A stretch of DNA of 64,000 bases from Streptomyces sp. NBC_00078 (GCF_026343335.1 NZ_JAPELX010000001.1:682001-746000); one strand, 5' to 3'. Counted from the stretch's first letter, positions 44,638-53,873 are shown. The notes: generated from the sequence alone by a model not told the origin. Made by a program: numbers and translations.

Positions 44638-44780
44638 GGACCCCCGCGGGAGGTGCTGTCAGCACCACCCCGCATCCGCCGCCCAGGCCCAGGGACGCGG
44701 GGCCGCGCGGCAGGAAGGATTCATGACGTCGGCAAACGGAACCGACTCGGAATCCACCTCTCCAGCTCGGGGGAAGAACA

Positions 44781-45434
44781 ATGAACGAAGTTCTCGCCAG
44801 GCGTCTGACGGGCGTCGCGGGTATCGCCGCCGCGACCGCGCTCATCGTCGAAGTGCCCCTGTACTTCATCTACTCGGGCCCGCCGCCGGACGTGAACGTG
44901 CTGGCCCGGCTGCTCCTCGGGATCATCGGCCTCGCATGCCTGGTCCTGTTCGTGACGGCGTTCCGTGAACTGGTCAAGCGCACGCGTCCCGACTACGAGT
45001 GGGCGGGTTCGCTGGCCTACTCCACCGGGCTGGTCTACGCGACGATCACTCTGGTCTCCATGGGTCTGGAGGCCGGCGCGGTCATCGCCACCGACCATCC
45101 GATCGATCCGACGATCACGGTCAACGGCACGTACATCCTCTACGGATCGATCTCCCGGCTGATGCTCGGCCTCTTCCTGGCCACTGTCGGTTACACCCTC
45201 GCGCGCACCGCCATCCTGCCGCGCTGGATCAGCCGCTCGGCGTACGTCCTCGCCGCGATCAACCTGGCCTTCGTGCCGTCCCTCTTCTTCGGCAACACCC
45301 CCGCGAACTTCTACGCGGCGAACGGCTGGGGCACGACCGCCCTGATGGGGGCGATCCTCAGCTACTGGCTGCTGGCCGTCGGAATCTCCACCTACCGAAG
45401 CTCCAGGCGCGTGCACAGCGCCCTCGCCGCGTAG
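44781..45434 (+). CDS. DUF4386-like integral membrane protein
   Basis: A 217-residue protein with six predicted membrane helices, beginning MNEVLARRLTGVAGIAAATA, with RLTGVAGI and a STGLVYATITLVSM helix. The layout is like the DUF4386 family, of unknown function. The start follows GGGGGAAG. A terminator-like hairpin follows at 45455-45487. Confidence 0.7.
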   Translation: MNEVLARRLTGVAGIAAATALIVEVPLYFIYSGPPPDVNVLARLLLGIIGLACLVLFVTAFRELVKRTRPDYEWAGSLAYSTGLVYATITLVSMGLEAGAVIATDHPIDPTITVNGTYILYGSISRLMLGLFLATVGYTLARTAILPRWISRSAYVLAAINLAFVPSLFFGNTPANFYAANGWGTTALMGAILSYWLLAVGISTYRSSRRVHSALAA

Positions 45435-45454
45435 CCTCGGGAACCGGTCATCGA

Positions 45455-45487
45455 GCGGGCGGGACAGCGATCAGCTGTCCCGCCCGC
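45455..45487. terminator. Bidirectional terminator hairpin
   Basis: GCGGGCGGGACAGC and GCTGTCCCGCCCGC form a perfect 14-bp stem with the five-base loop GATCA. It lies 20 bases after the membrane protein stop and 51 bases before the convergent protease stop, so it can serve both. There is no T-run, as is usual in Streptomyces. Confidence 0.75.
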
Positions 45488-45538
45488 CGGCATGTGCCCG
45501 CACGCCGTCACCCGGGGAGAACGGGTGCCGATCGGGCC

Positions 45539-46546
45539 TCAGTCGTCCGCGACCGGCTCCGTGGGCGTGGCGATGACGTCGACGAGGGCGTCGCCGCGCA
45601 GCGCGGTCAGGGGGAGCGGCCGGCCGATGGCGTCCTGGAGCATCAGTCGCTGCAGGGCCTGTGCACTGGTGACCGGTGCGCCATGGGCGGTGATCAGCAG
45701 GTCGCCGTCCCTGAGGCCGGCGCGTGCGGCCGGGGAGGCGGGCACGACATCGATGATCCGCAGGCCCGTGGGCCGGCCGGTGCGGGCCCGCAGCAACGGC
45801 GGCAGCGGGGCGGGGATACCGGCGAGTCCGAGGTAGGCGCGGCGGACCCGGCCCTCGGAGAGCAGGGTCGCGATGATCCGGCGGCTGGTGCCGTTCACCG
45901 GGACGGCCAGGCCGAGGCCGACGTCGGCGATGGCGGTGTTGCTGCCGATGACGCTGCCGTCGGCCGTGGCGAGCGCGCCGCCCGAGCTGCCCGGATGGAG
46001 GGTGGCGTCGGTCTGGACGACGTCGTCGATGACGCGGGTGGCCCCGCTCGCGCTCGCCGGCAGCGACCGGCCCAGCGCGCTGACCACGCCGGCGGTGACG
46101 CTGCCGGTCAGTCCGAGCGGATTGCCGACCGCCACGACCAGCTGCCCCACCCGCAGGGCGTCGGCCTCGCCGAACCTGGCCGGTGGCGGGGTCGGTCCGT
46201 CGGCACGGACCACGGCGAGATCGGAGAGCGGGTCGGCGCCGATCACATGGAAGGGGGTGGTCGTGCCGTCGGCGAAGGACGCCGTACCGGCGTCGGAGTG
46301 ACCGACGACATGGGCGTTGGTGAGCAGGAAACCGTCGTCTGTGAAGACCACCGCGGAGCCGGTCCCCCGTACGAATCGCCCACTGGGACGACGGTGCGCG
46401 ACGTTCAGTGCCGCCACCTTCGGCGTGAGCTCGGCGGCGACCGAGGTGACGATCCGCGAGTAGGAGTCCAGTGCTGCCCGCTCCTCGTGGGAGCGGTCGG
46501 GCTCGGAGGGTCTGGCGGCCACGGAGCGACCTTTCCGCTTGCCCAA
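45539..46546 (-). CDS. HtrA-like trypsin-type serine protease with PDZ domain
   Basis: A 335-residue protease with the triad H79 (LLTNAHVVGH), D109 (DPLSDLAVV) and S188 (LHPGSSGGAL), followed by a C-terminal PDZ domain (PTGLRIIDVVPASPAARAGL, residues ~250-325). HtrA proteases degrade or hold misfolded proteins. Unlike most, this one has no signal peptide or membrane anchor in its basic N-terminus (MGKRKGRSVAARPSEPDR), so it may act in the cytoplasm or need another route out. Confidence 0.92.
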   Translation of the reverse strand: MGKRKGRSVAARPSEPDRSHEERAALDSYSRIVTSVAAELTPKVAALNVAHRRPSGRFVRGTGSAVVFTDDGFLLTNAHVVGHSDAGTASFADGTTTPFHVIGADPLSDLAVVRADGPTPPPARFGEADALRVGQLVVAVGNPLGLTGSVTAGVVSALGRSLPASASGATRVIDDVVQTDATLHPGSSGGALATADGSVIGSNTAIADVGLGLAVPVNGTSRRIIATLLSEGRVRRAYLGLAGIPAPLPPLLRARTGRPTGLRIIDVVPASPAARAGLRDGDLLITAHGAPVTSAQALQRLMLQDAIGRPLPLTALRGDALVDVIATPTEPVADD

Positions 46547-46684
46547 GGGCGTGTGTTACATGCTTACACCCTTGCTATGGCAGGCGGTCCGGACTTCGCT
46601 GTCGGCTGACGCCGGCGGCCATCGGCGTCCGCGGGCAGCCGTAGACGCACGCAGCCCTTGATGTGCGTAGCCGTCGATGTGCGC

Positions 46685-47800
46685 TCAGCGGGCGCGAGGT
46701 GCCGCGGTGCCGGAGTCCGCCCGTCTTGAGGTGCGCAGTGTGCCGACCGTCTTCAGCAGGCGGTCGGCGGGGGCACGCAGTTCGGGATGGGCGTTGACCG
46801 TGTTCCGAAGCCCCCGCACGGGTCTGCGCCACAGCCGGTGCGCCGCGGCGACCGGGTGGGGGCGGCTGGCGAACCCTTCCGCCACGCGCAGCTCACGGGT
46901 CTTGAGCCAGTCCTTGTACTCCTTGTCGCCGCGCCCCAGGTCCATGAGCGTGATCCCGTGCCGGGCCGCCGCCTCCGCCGTGCGCAGATGCATCATCAGC
47001 CCGGGCGAGTAGTAGTGGAGATCGGGGTCGTACGCGGTGAACCAGGCGGCGAGCACCGTGCGTGATCTGGGCCCGAAGTGCGCCGCGACCGGCCGGTCAC
47101 CGGCGTACAGCACCGACAGCACACCGGTGAAGTGCTCCTCCTGGACCTGGTGGAGATGCTTCACCAGGTCGACGATCCACGGCCGGGCGAAGCGGTCCAT
47201 CCGGCCCGTCCTGCGGTACTGGGCGGACTTCCACTGCATGAGCCGGTGCAGCATCCGCTGATCACGTTCGTCGAACTCGAACCGCAGCTCGCCCACGTCC
47301 CGCCCGATACGACGTTCCTTCTTCAGCGTCGTCTTGGCCAGCCCAGGATAAGCGCCGCGCAGCCACGGCGCGTAACCGCTCTCGTCGGGCTTCAGGTCGA
47401 CGACCGGAGAGGCGAACATCCCCGTGACATGCCGTCCGAACGGCTTCTGTTCCTCCACGAGATGATCGAACTCGAAGATGGAAAGACCGCAGGCCTTCAG
47501 CAGCTCCTGGGCCTCCCAGGTGACTCCGGGGCGGTGCACGAGAGCCTGGCAGTCGGAGAGACCGAGACCTATGGCCTTGCCGACGCCGAAGGCGTTGCGC
47601 TCGAACGGGAGGAAGCCGGCCGGCCGCCCGTCCTCACGCAGGACCGCGACCCTGGTTCCGGCGCGGTACCGGCCGATACCGAGCGCGAACTCCGGCGCCA
47701 GGAAAGGGTTGGCGTACTCGGGCGACTCGTCCATCGCACGGTGCCAGGCCGAGCGCAGCGAGGCGTTCAGTTCGTCGACTCTGTGGATCGTGACGTCCAC
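46685..47800 (-). CDS. GNAT/FemAB-like acyltransferase (CelD/BcsL-type)
   Basis: A 371-residue protein with a double GNAT-like fold: an N-terminal half with YRAGTRVAVLREDGRPAGFL and a C-terminal half with VLSVLYAGDRPVAAHFG, YYSPGLMMHLRTAEAAARHG and LMDLGRGDKEYKDWLK. These features match the CelD/BcsL group linked to exopolysaccharide or cellulose production in bacteria. No polysaccharide genes are adjacent. The promoter likely lies in the ~300-base gap upstream. Confidence 0.82.
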   Translation of the reverse strand: MDVTIHRVDELNASLRSAWHRAMDESPEYANPFLAPEFALGIGRYRAGTRVAVLREDGRPAGFLPFERNAFGVGKAIGLGLSDCQALVHRPGVTWEAQELLKACGLSIFEFDHLVEEQKPFGRHVTGMFASPVVDLKPDESGYAPWLRGAYPGLAKTTLKKERRIGRDVGELRFEFDERDQRMLHRLMQWKSAQYRRTGRMDRFARPWIVDLVKHLHQVQEEHFTGVLSVLYAGDRPVAAHFGPRSRTVLAAWFTAYDPDLHYYSPGLMMHLRTAEAAARHGITLMDLGRGDKEYKDWLKTRELRVAEGFASRPHPVAAAHRLWRRPVRGLRNTVNAHPELRAPADRLLKTVGTLRTSRRADSGTAAPRAR

Positions 47801-47974
47801 GTCAGATCATCCGCCCTTCCACAGGCTCCGTGAGTGACGTTCCGACCGCGGCACAGGCCGTTAGAGCGTGTGGACCCCTGTTCAGTGATCGCATCGGCGA
47901 CCGCTCCCCCCGTGACGTCCCCCCGCGGCGCATGGTCCGCGTCCTACCACTTCTTGAGTATCAGCCGATTCCGC

Positions 47975-47986
47975 GCCGTGTACACG
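47975..47986. promoter_or_regulatory. 12-bp perfect palindrome upstream of the GNAT gene
   Basis: CCGTGTACACGG is a perfect palindrome 175 bases upstream of the acyltransferase start (minus strand), in a 299-base gap that otherwise holds no gene. It could be a regulator site; the promoter itself was not identified. Confidence 0.4.
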
Positions 47987-48077
47987 GTCGTTCCGCGCTT
48001 GACTCTCAGGTTCCGAACTGTACGCCGAGGATCAAACGTCGCGAAACAGTACGCATGTTGTCAAGAGCGCCTGCCGC

Positions 48078-48113
48078 AACAAAAGACCGCGGACCGCCGC
48101 TAGCCGGCGGACC
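48078..48113 (-). terminator. Rho-independent-like terminator of the YCII gene
   Basis: On the minus strand GGTCCGCCG and CGGCGGTCC flank a short loop containing the stop codon of the YCII gene, with one T:T mismatch, followed by GCGGTCTTTTG. The stem plus the T-rich tail is consistent with termination right at the gene end. Confidence 0.55.
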
Positions 48114-48708
48114 GCCCGCCGAACTGCCAGTCGTGGATCTCGACGCTCTCGTAGAGGCCCTCGCGGGCGTACGGCTCGTCCGCCATCATCGCTTCGGCGG
48201 CACTCCTGTCCCGCAGCTCGACCAGCAGGGCGGTGCCCGTCCATGCGCCGCCGTCCAGGGACAGCAACGGGCCGTAGGCGATGAGGTGTTCGCGGTAACC
48301 GCGGTCGAGGTAGCGGTGGTGGGCTGCGTCCAGGGGCGCCTGGGCCGTGGTCGTGCCCGGCTTGCCGTGCGCGATGACCAGGAAGCGTCGATGTCCGGCC
48401 GTTGCCCCCGTGAACTCCCACATGGTGCGGCCCAGGACGTTCCGCCAGCGCCGTACCAGCACCTCTTCCTCGTAGACACCGGCGTGGTAGTTGGGTTCTT
48501 CGAACGCGAACTCGTGCGCGGCCGCCTCGTCGGGCAGGCCGACGATGTGCATGCTCCCGGTGACCGCCGTGCCGTCGGCGGTGAACGTGGGGCCGCGCGC
48601 GATCATCGTGTCGGCGTACCGGTCCATGAACGCCCAGTGATCTTCGATCAGTTCCGACCGCAGTGCCCACGTTCCCGGCCGGTCCCGGCAGTAGAAGAAG
48701 TAGTCCAC
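48100..48708 (-). CDS. Tandem YCII-domain protein
   Basis: A 202-residue protein of two similar dimeric alpha-beta units. The first is VDYFFYCRDRPGTWALRSEL with HIVGLPDEAAAHEFAFEEPN; the second is FLVIAHGKPGTTTAQAPLDA with LSLDGGAWTGTALLVELRD. YCII domains usually occur singly and contain a His-Asp pair of unknown role; here two are fused. The GTG complementary to 48706-48708 follows GGAGGGG and is chosen over an upstream ATG. Confidence 0.8.
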   Translation of the reverse strand: MDYFFYCRDRPGTWALRSELIEDHWAFMDRYADTMIARGPTFTADGTAVTGSMHIVGLPDEAAAHEFAFEEPNYHAGVYEEEVLVRRWRNVLGRTMWEFTGATAGHRRFLVIAHGKPGTTTAQAPLDAAHHRYLDRGYREHLIAYGPLLSLDGGAWTGTALLVELRDRSAAEAMMADEPYAREGLYESVEIHDWQFGGRSAG

Positions 48709-48801
48709 GTCACCCCTCCGAAGGATCATGCTCTCCTCGGGACAGTAGCGGCGATCGGGACGGCGGGCATCGCGATTTACCCCCGGTGCGCCGCCGCGGC
48801 T

Positions 48802-49149
48802 TCAACCGCCCGCGGCGCCCTTCTGCTGACCGCCGACGAACGCCAGGGCCTCCCGGGCGAGGGATGACCAGGCCAGGGTGGAGGCCGGGGAGAGGCTGAA
48901 CCACTCCTTCATGGGCGTGCCCTTGTCGGCCTCGAAGTTGTTCCCCTCGCCCGCGTCGACCAGCGCGTCCACCCGCTCCCTGGAAAGCTTCGCCACCAGC
49001 CGTCCGCGGACCGGCATCGCGAAGATCTTGCCGTGCACCCGCAGCGCGGTCCTGCCGAATCCGGAGCCGGAGCCGCCGGGCGGAGTGACCCAGGGCAGGC
49101 CGAGCAACTCGGTCACCAGGTCGTCGAACTGTTCCTCCGCCGGTGTCAT
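48802..49149 (-). CDS. TfoX N-terminal domain-like protein
   Basis: A 115-residue protein, MTPAEEQFDDLVTELLGLPW, with GSGFGRTALRVHGKIFAMPV and KGTPMKEWFSLSP. This matches the stand-alone TfoX N-terminal (MmcQ-like) proteins, small cytoplasmic proteins of unknown function in actinomycetes; the competence role of TfoX in proteobacteria should not be carried over. Confidence 0.82.
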   Translation of the reverse strand: MTPAEEQFDDLVTELLGLPWVTPPGGSGSGFGRTALRVHGKIFAMPVRGRLVAKLSRERVDALVDAGEGNNFEADKGTPMKEWFSLSPASTLAWSSLAREALAFVGGQQKGAAGG

Positions 49150-49608
49150 GACCGTCCTCCCACGTCCCCCGGCGACACCCGCGCGGCCCGGTCCGCGGGG
49201 CCGGTCCATGCGTAGGCCGTCAGCCCCGCCGGTGACTCCGGGGAGCCCGCAGGGACGGGCCGCCGGGCGCGCGTGTCCGCGCGGGAGCGGGTGGCGCGTC
49301 CTCGGAGGACTCACGGTGGAGTACAGGAACGTCGTCCTTGTGCCGGGCCCGCGGACCGGCTCTGTCGCCGCGCAGCATGCGGCATGGACGCCGCACCGGG
49401 TGCCGCCGTACGACCACCGCCTTCCTCAGCGGCGCAGTCGGTCGAAGCGGAGCGGTTCCAGGGCCGGGGGCGGTCGCCGGTGCGGACGTACTCGGTGAGG
49501 GTGCAGCCGGTGACCGGGCGTCGACCCCGCGGCCGACCTGGAACTGTCCGGCCGAGGTCCACTCGGGGCTCGACGCGGGCACTCCGTTCCCGTGAGGCAC
49601 GGCCGGTC
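49150..49608. other. 459-base region with no confident gene
   Basis: This gap has high GC and several overlapping open frames but none with a recognisable domain or good start site. On the minus strand a short stretch VTGCTLTEYVRTGDRPRPWN has a protein-like composition and may be a remnant. No tRNA, terminator or clear promoter is visible. Confidence 0.5.
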
Positions 49609-50457
49609 CTACGGCCGGCCCGCTCCCGGCACCTCGACCGGGACGGAGAGGACCTGGCCGGTGCCGGGTGCCACCAACTCGGCCTCCGTCATGCCCTGCC
49701 AGACGGCCGCCGTGATGAACAGCGTCCGGCCCTCGGGACCGCCGAGCGCGCAGGCGAACGCCCCGCGGTCCAGCGTCACGGTCTGCAGCACCTTGCCGCC
49801 CTCGGCGACGCGCACACAGCGCCGGTGGGGGACATCGGCGTACCAGACGGCGTTCTCCGCGTCGAGGCAGATCCCGTCCGGCGTGCCCGCGCCCAGGTCG
49901 GCCCAGACGCGCCGGCCGGACAGGCGCCCGTCGGCCCCGATGTCGAAGGCGACCAGACGATGGCGGTAGGAGTCGGCGACGATCAGTGTGGAGTCGTCCG
50001 CGGTCACCGCCATGCCGTTGGGGAAGGCGATGTCGTCGGCCACCTCGCTCACCGAGCCGTCGGGGGCGACCAGATGGACGGACCCGGGTTGTGCGTCCTC
50101 CCCCGCCATCGGGTCGAAGTGGGCGCGATTGACGTAGGTGTTGCCGCGGCCGTCCGCGACGATGTCGTTCCAGCCGGGGACGCCGAGATCCGCGTAGAGG
50201 GCCAGGCTGCCGTCGGGCTCGCGGCGCAGCAGCCGTCCCTGCCCGGACGAGACGATCAGCAGTCGGTCGTCGGGCAGCCAGGCGGTGCACAGGGGCAGCG
50301 ACGGTACCCGGGCGACGACCTCGGTGCGTCCGGCCGGGTCGACGGCGACGACCTCGCCGGCGGTCCAGTCGGAGAAGTACAGCCGGTCGCCGTGCCAGCG
50401 GGGTGACTCGACCAGGCCAAGGCCGGTGAGCAGCGTGGATACCCGGGTCATCGTCAT
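49609..50457 (-). CDS. SMP-30/gluconolactonase-family protein
   Basis: A 282-residue six-bladed beta-propeller: GLVESPRWHGDRLYFSDWTA (first metal Glu), LGVPGWNDIVADGRGNTYVN, IAFPNGMAVTADDSTLIVAD (metal Asn) and GTPDGICLDAENAVWYADVP (metal Asp). The family hydrolyses sugar lactones or organophosphates with a divalent metal. The ATG at 50455-50457 follows GAGGAAGG. It is divergent from the SH3-like protein gene. Confidence 0.9.
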   Translation of the reverse strand: MTMTRVSTLLTGLGLVESPRWHGDRLYFSDWTAGEVVAVDPAGRTEVVARVPSLPLCTAWLPDDRLLIVSSGQGRLLRREPDGSLALYADLGVPGWNDIVADGRGNTYVNRAHFDPMAGEDAQPGSVHLVAPDGSVSEVADDIAFPNGMAVTADDSTLIVADSYRHRLVAFDIGADGRLSGRRVWADLGAGTPDGICLDAENAVWYADVPHRRCVRVAEGGKVLQTVTLDRGAFACALGGPEGRTLFITAAVWQGMTEAELVAPGTGQVLSVPVEVPGAGRP

Positions 50458-50650
50458 CACAGCCCTTCCTCGTGACCGGCGCAGTGCCGGCCTCTCACTC
50501 TCCACACGAACGGCGGCCGCGCGCATCGACAGATCCGACCGGGAAATCTCCGACGTCCACCGGCCCCCGCGACCCTGAGACATCACAGGGTCCCTCCTGC
50601 CTCGTTCGATGCCATGGTCGTTGATCATCGGCAATCGAATGGAGGAACCG

Positions 50651-51073
50651 ATGCTGACACCACGACCGATCCGGTCCCGGCTGGGATCGGCGGCCGCCGC
50701 GGGGGCGGCCGTCGCCCTGCTCGCCGGGGCCGGGCTGCTCACGGCGGCGCCCGCCCAGGCCGATCCGCGCCCGTGCCCCGGCGCAGGCCCGGGCGACCCG
50801 GCGCGCTGCGCCCAGGTGATCGACATCGATGCGGGCTCGTCCCTGGTGATGCGCACCGCACCGCGCTACGGCGCCGGGGCGGTGGCCCGGTTCGGCAACG
50901 GGCAGTGGCTGGAGCTCGACTGCTGGACCACCGGCGACCCGGACGCCGACGGCCACGGCTACCGCTACTGGATGCAGGTCTCCACCGGCAGCGCGAACGG
51001 CTACGTCAACGACTGGTATCTCGACAGCGGCGGCCCGAACGTCTGGAAGTCCCGGATCCCCCAGTGCGCCTGA
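50651..51073 (+). CDS. Secreted SH3-like protein 1
   Basis: A 140-residue exported protein: basic start (MLTPRPIRSRLG), hydrophobic core and cleavage site near AAPAQA-DP, then a domain with RCAQVIDIDAGSSLVMRTAP, LELDCWTTGDPDADGHGYRY and NDWYLDSGG. It matches bacterial SH3-like peptide-binding domains that often anchor to cell walls. The ATG follows GGAGGAAC. A close paralogue follows directly. Confidence 0.85.
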   Translation: MLTPRPIRSRLGSAAAAGAAVALLAGAGLLTAAPAQADPRPCPGAGPGDPARCAQVIDIDAGSSLVMRTAPRYGAGAVARFGNGQWLELDCWTTGDPDADGHGYRYWMQVSTGSANGYVNDWYLDSGGPNVWKSRIPQCA

Positions 51074-51077
51074 TCCC

Positions 51078-51124
51078 GTCGAACCAGTTGAACGGTTCGA
51101 ACCGGTCCAACCGGTCGAACCAAC
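51078..51124. repeat. ~9-bp imperfect tandem repeat between the two SH3-like genes
   Basis: Units such as GTCGAACCA, GTTGAACG, GTTCGAACCG and GTCCAACCG recur five times in 47 bases between the two paralogues. The last unit runs into the ribosome site of the second gene. It could modulate translation of the downstream gene or be left from the duplication. Confidence 0.7.
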
Positions 51125-51137
51125 GGAGGAATCCCTG

Positions 51138-51539
51138 ATGAAGCGTCTGCGTGCCCTCACCGCGACGGGAGTCGCTCTCACCGCCGCGGCCGCGGCCGTC
51201 CTCGCCGGCGCGGGGCCGGCCGGCGCCGCGATCCACTCGTGCAGCATCTCCGGCGACCCGGCCGTGTGCGCCAACGTCACCGGCATCGACGCCGGGTCCT
51301 ATCTGGCCGTACGTACCGCCCCCAGGTACGGCGCGTCCGAGTCCCGGGCCTTCGGCCACCACCACAACGGGGACGAACTCGGCATCGACTGCTGGACCAC
51401 CGGTGGCCCGGACGCCGACGGCCACGGCTACCGCTACTGGATGCGGGTCGACAACGGCATCGGCGACGGCTACGTCAACGACTGGTACCTGAACACCGGA
51501 GGTCCTGGCACCTGGAAGTCACAGATCCCGCAGTGCTGA
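51138..51539 (+). CDS. Secreted SH3-like protein 2
   Basis: A 133-residue paralogue of the preceding gene. Signal peptide MKRLRALTATGVALTAAAAA with cleavage near AGA-AIHS; mature domain VCANVTGIDAGSYLAVRTAP, LGIDCWTTGGPDADGHGYRY, NDWYLNTGGPG and a C-terminal cysteine. The two share the CWTTGxPDADGHGYRYWM core and differ mainly in the loop after MRTAPRYG or VRTAPRYG. The start follows CGGAGGAATCC. Confidence 0.87.
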   Translation: MKRLRALTATGVALTAAAAAVLAGAGPAGAAIHSCSISGDPAVCANVTGIDAGSYLAVRTAPRYGASESRAFGHHHNGDELGIDCWTTGGPDADGHGYRYWMRVDNGIGDGYVNDWYLNTGGPGTWKSQIPQC

Positions 51540-51555
51540 GCGGGCCGCCCGGCCA

Positions 51556-51776
51556 GTGCCCCGTCAGGCAACGTTTGCCCGTAAAGGAGCGGCGTCCGGT
51601 GCGTGCTCTGGGGGTCCCCCCGGCCGGAGGCTGGGGGAGTGCCGGGTGCGGGCCCTTGTACTGGACGTACTTGGGTCTGTGCCAGGTGCGGCGAGCGGGG
51701 GCACCTCCCACGCCGTTGAGGCAGTGGGGGAGCGTGCCGGGCGTCGCGACGGGGCGAACGTCGCTTGTCGGGGCAC
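51556..51776 (-). repeat. Dispersed ~220-bp inverted-repeat element (copy B)
   Basis: The same element as 17728-17920 but reversed, with terminal inverted repeats (GTCAGGCAACGT at the left, GACAAGCGACGT on the other strand at the right). It has an extra ~50 bases in the middle and lacks an internal piece of copy A. It lies between the SH3-like gene 2 and the convergent methyltransferase gene, its right edge forming the CTAG into which IS630 inserted. Confidence 0.75.
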
Positions 51777-51778
51777 TA

Positions 51779-53035
51779 GTAGACTGTCGCGACTAAGTGT
51801 CGTGCTGGTTGGTGGAGTTGGGGTCGGGCGAGCTTCGCTTGTCGCTTCCGTTCGGCTGGGCAGGGGTGCCGTGTCCTCGCAGAAGAAGTATCCGGTCGCG
51901 TTGAGCGCCGAAGATCGTCGGGCGTTGGAGCGTGTGACGACGACGGGGGTCCGCAGCGCGTCGATGATCAGGCGGGCGCGGGTACTGCTCGCGCTGGACA
52001 CCTCGGTCGGTGAGGTCGATCCGCGGGCGGTGATCGCGGACCGGGTCGGGGTCTCGTGCGATTCGGTCCGCCTGATCTCGAAGCGCTACGCGGAGACCGG
52101 CGGCGATGTGTGGGCCACGGTCGGCCGGAAGGAACGCGCACTCCCGCCGGTGCCCTCTGTGGTGACCGGCGAGGTCGAGGCGAGGCTGATCGCGCTGGCC
52201 TGCTCGACGCCGCCCAAAGGACACGCCAGGTGGTCGCTGCGCCTGCTGGAGAAGCACGTCGCGCTGGTCGAGGACATCCCGGATCTGGACCACTCCACCA
52301 TCGGCCGGGTGTTAAAAAACGGAACTGCGTCCTCATGTGAAGAAGTGCTGGACCATTCCGCCGGCTGCGAATGCGGCCTTCGCCGCGGCGATGGAGGACG
52401 TCCTGGCGGTCTACCACCGACCCTTCGATCCGGCGCGCCCGGTGGTGTGCATGGACGAGAAGCCGTACCAGCTCCTCGGCCACGTCCGCGATCCGCTTCC
52501 CGCGCAGCCGGGCCGTGACCGGCGTGAGGACAACGAGTACGTCCGCTCGGGGACCTGCTCGATCTTCTGCTGGGTCGAGCCGCTGCGCGGATGGCGGCGC
52601 GTCGACGCCCGGCCCCGCCGGACCAGGGTCGACTGGGCGCACCAGGTCGAGCACCTGCTGACCGTGGACTATCCCGACGCCGCCACGGTCGTGCTGGTGA
52701 TGGACAACCTCAACACCCACACCACCGCCTCGCTCTACGAAGCGTTCGACCCGGCAAAGGCCTTCGCGCTGGCCCAGCGCCTGGAGATCCACCACACCCC
52801 CAAACACGGGTCCTGGCTCAACATCGCCGAGATCGAGCTCTCCGCGCTCACCCGCCAGTGCCTGGACCGCCGCATCGACGACCTCGCCGTGCTCAACGCC
52901 GAACTCGCCGCCTGGCAGCAGCACACCAACAGCAACCAGCGCCAAGTCGACTGGCACTTCACCACCGACGACGCACGCGTGAAACTACGCCACCTCTACC
53001 CAACCACATAGCGAAATTAAGTCGCGACAGTCTAC
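51779..53035 (+). mobile_element. IS630-family insertion sequence, copy 2 (1257 bp)
   Basis: Same ends and TA target duplication as copy 1, again at CTAG on the edge of the inverted-repeat element. Its right terminal C and flanking TA form the TAG stop codon of the methyltransferase, as the original sequence would have done. By eye it differs from copy 1 at two bases plus the A-run. Confidence 0.93.
51871..53011 (+). CDS. IS630-family transposase copy 2, A6 at the frame junction
   Basis: Identical in protein content to copy 1 except that the junction has six A (52314-52319). The first frame then reads [13 protein letters not shown] and runs on for about 200 nt to 52518; the catalytic frame needs a +1 (or -2) shift instead of the -1 shift of copy 1. 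The DDE motifs are intact. Either this copy frameshifts differently or it is inactive. Confidence 0.8.
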
Positions 53036-53847
53036 TAGCGACCCTTGCGGCCGACTCCCGCGTACACCCAGTACTCCGACGGCTTGTCCGGGATCAGGTC
53101 GTCGGGGTCCGGGCGCCACAGCGGCACATACACCAGGCCCGGGTCCACGAGGTCGAAGCCGGCGAAGAGTGCGCGGATCTCGTCCTGGGAGCGGGCGCTG
53201 ACCGGTGAGGTGGCGCGGGAGCGGTACAGCTTGCCGACGGCGTCCGCGGTGTCGGGGCGATCCTGGTTGGTCGCGTGGGTCAGCGCCAGCCAGCTGCCGT
53301 CGGGCAGGGCGTCCTGGAAGGCGGCCACGATGCCGGCCGGGTCCTCCTCGGGCGTGACGAAGTGCAGGATCGCGTTCATCAGAACGGCCACGGGCTGATC
53401 GAAGTCGATCAGTTTCCGCACCTGCGGGGAGGCCAGGACGTCGGCCGGCCGCCGGATGTCGGCGTCGACGATGTCCGCGTCCGGGTTGTCGGCGAGCAGA
53501 GAGGTGCTGTGGGCCACGGCCACGGGGTCGTTGTCCACGTAGACCACACGGGCGCCGGGGCTTACGGCCTGCGCCACCTCGTGGACGTTGCCCTGGGTGG
53601 GGATGCCCGAGCCGAGGTCGATGAACTGCCGCACCCCGGCGTCGATCAGGAAGCGCACGGCCCGTCCCAGGAAGGCGCGGTTGGCCCGGGCCAGGGTACG
53701 CACCTGGGGGTCGATGGCGGTGAAGGCCGCGAGGGCCTCCCGGTCGATGGCGAAGTTGTGCTGCCCGCCCAGCATGGCGTCATACATCCGGGCGACGCTC
53801 GCCTTGTCCGGATCCGTCCCCGGTTCGATTCCTGCGCTGTCCGTCAC
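53035..53847 (-). CDS. PF04672-type SAM-dependent methyltransferase 1
   Basis: A 270-residue protein: ASVARMYDAMLGGQHNFAID at the front, SAM site FIDLGSGIPTQGNVHEVAQA, ARVVYVDNDPVAVAHS, LMNAILHFVTPEEDP, and the C-terminal VDPGLVYVPLWRPD. This is the Streptomyces SCO-type Methyltransf_19 family; its substrate is unknown. The GTG at 53845-53847 follows AAGGGAG. It is paralogous to the gene at 57158. Confidence 0.88.
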   Translation of the reverse strand: MTDSAGIEPGTDPDKASVARMYDAMLGGQHNFAIDREALAAFTAIDPQVRTLARANRAFLGRAVRFLIDAGVRQFIDLGSGIPTQGNVHEVAQAVSPGARVVYVDNDPVAVAHSTSLLADNPDADIVDADIRRPADVLASPQVRKLIDFDQPVAVLMNAILHFVTPEEDPAGIVAAFQDALPDGSWLALTHATNQDRPDTADAVGKLYRSRATSPVSARSQDEIRALFAGFDLVDPGLVYVPLWRPDPDDLIPDKPSEYWVYAGVGRKGR

Positions 53848-53873
53848 GACAACTCCCTTTCCGACCAGGGGCA

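Noticed and set aside
44651..44668. Hairpin GGTGCTG/CAGCACC after the GH15 gene as terminator
   Set aside because: The loop is too small (about one base) and there is no T-run, so it would be a poor terminator; it may be chance.
49338..49595. Possible small gene on the plus strand in the gap after the TfoX-like gene
   Set aside because: There is no ribosome site, domain or conserved motif, and codon use is not distinct from the antisense background.
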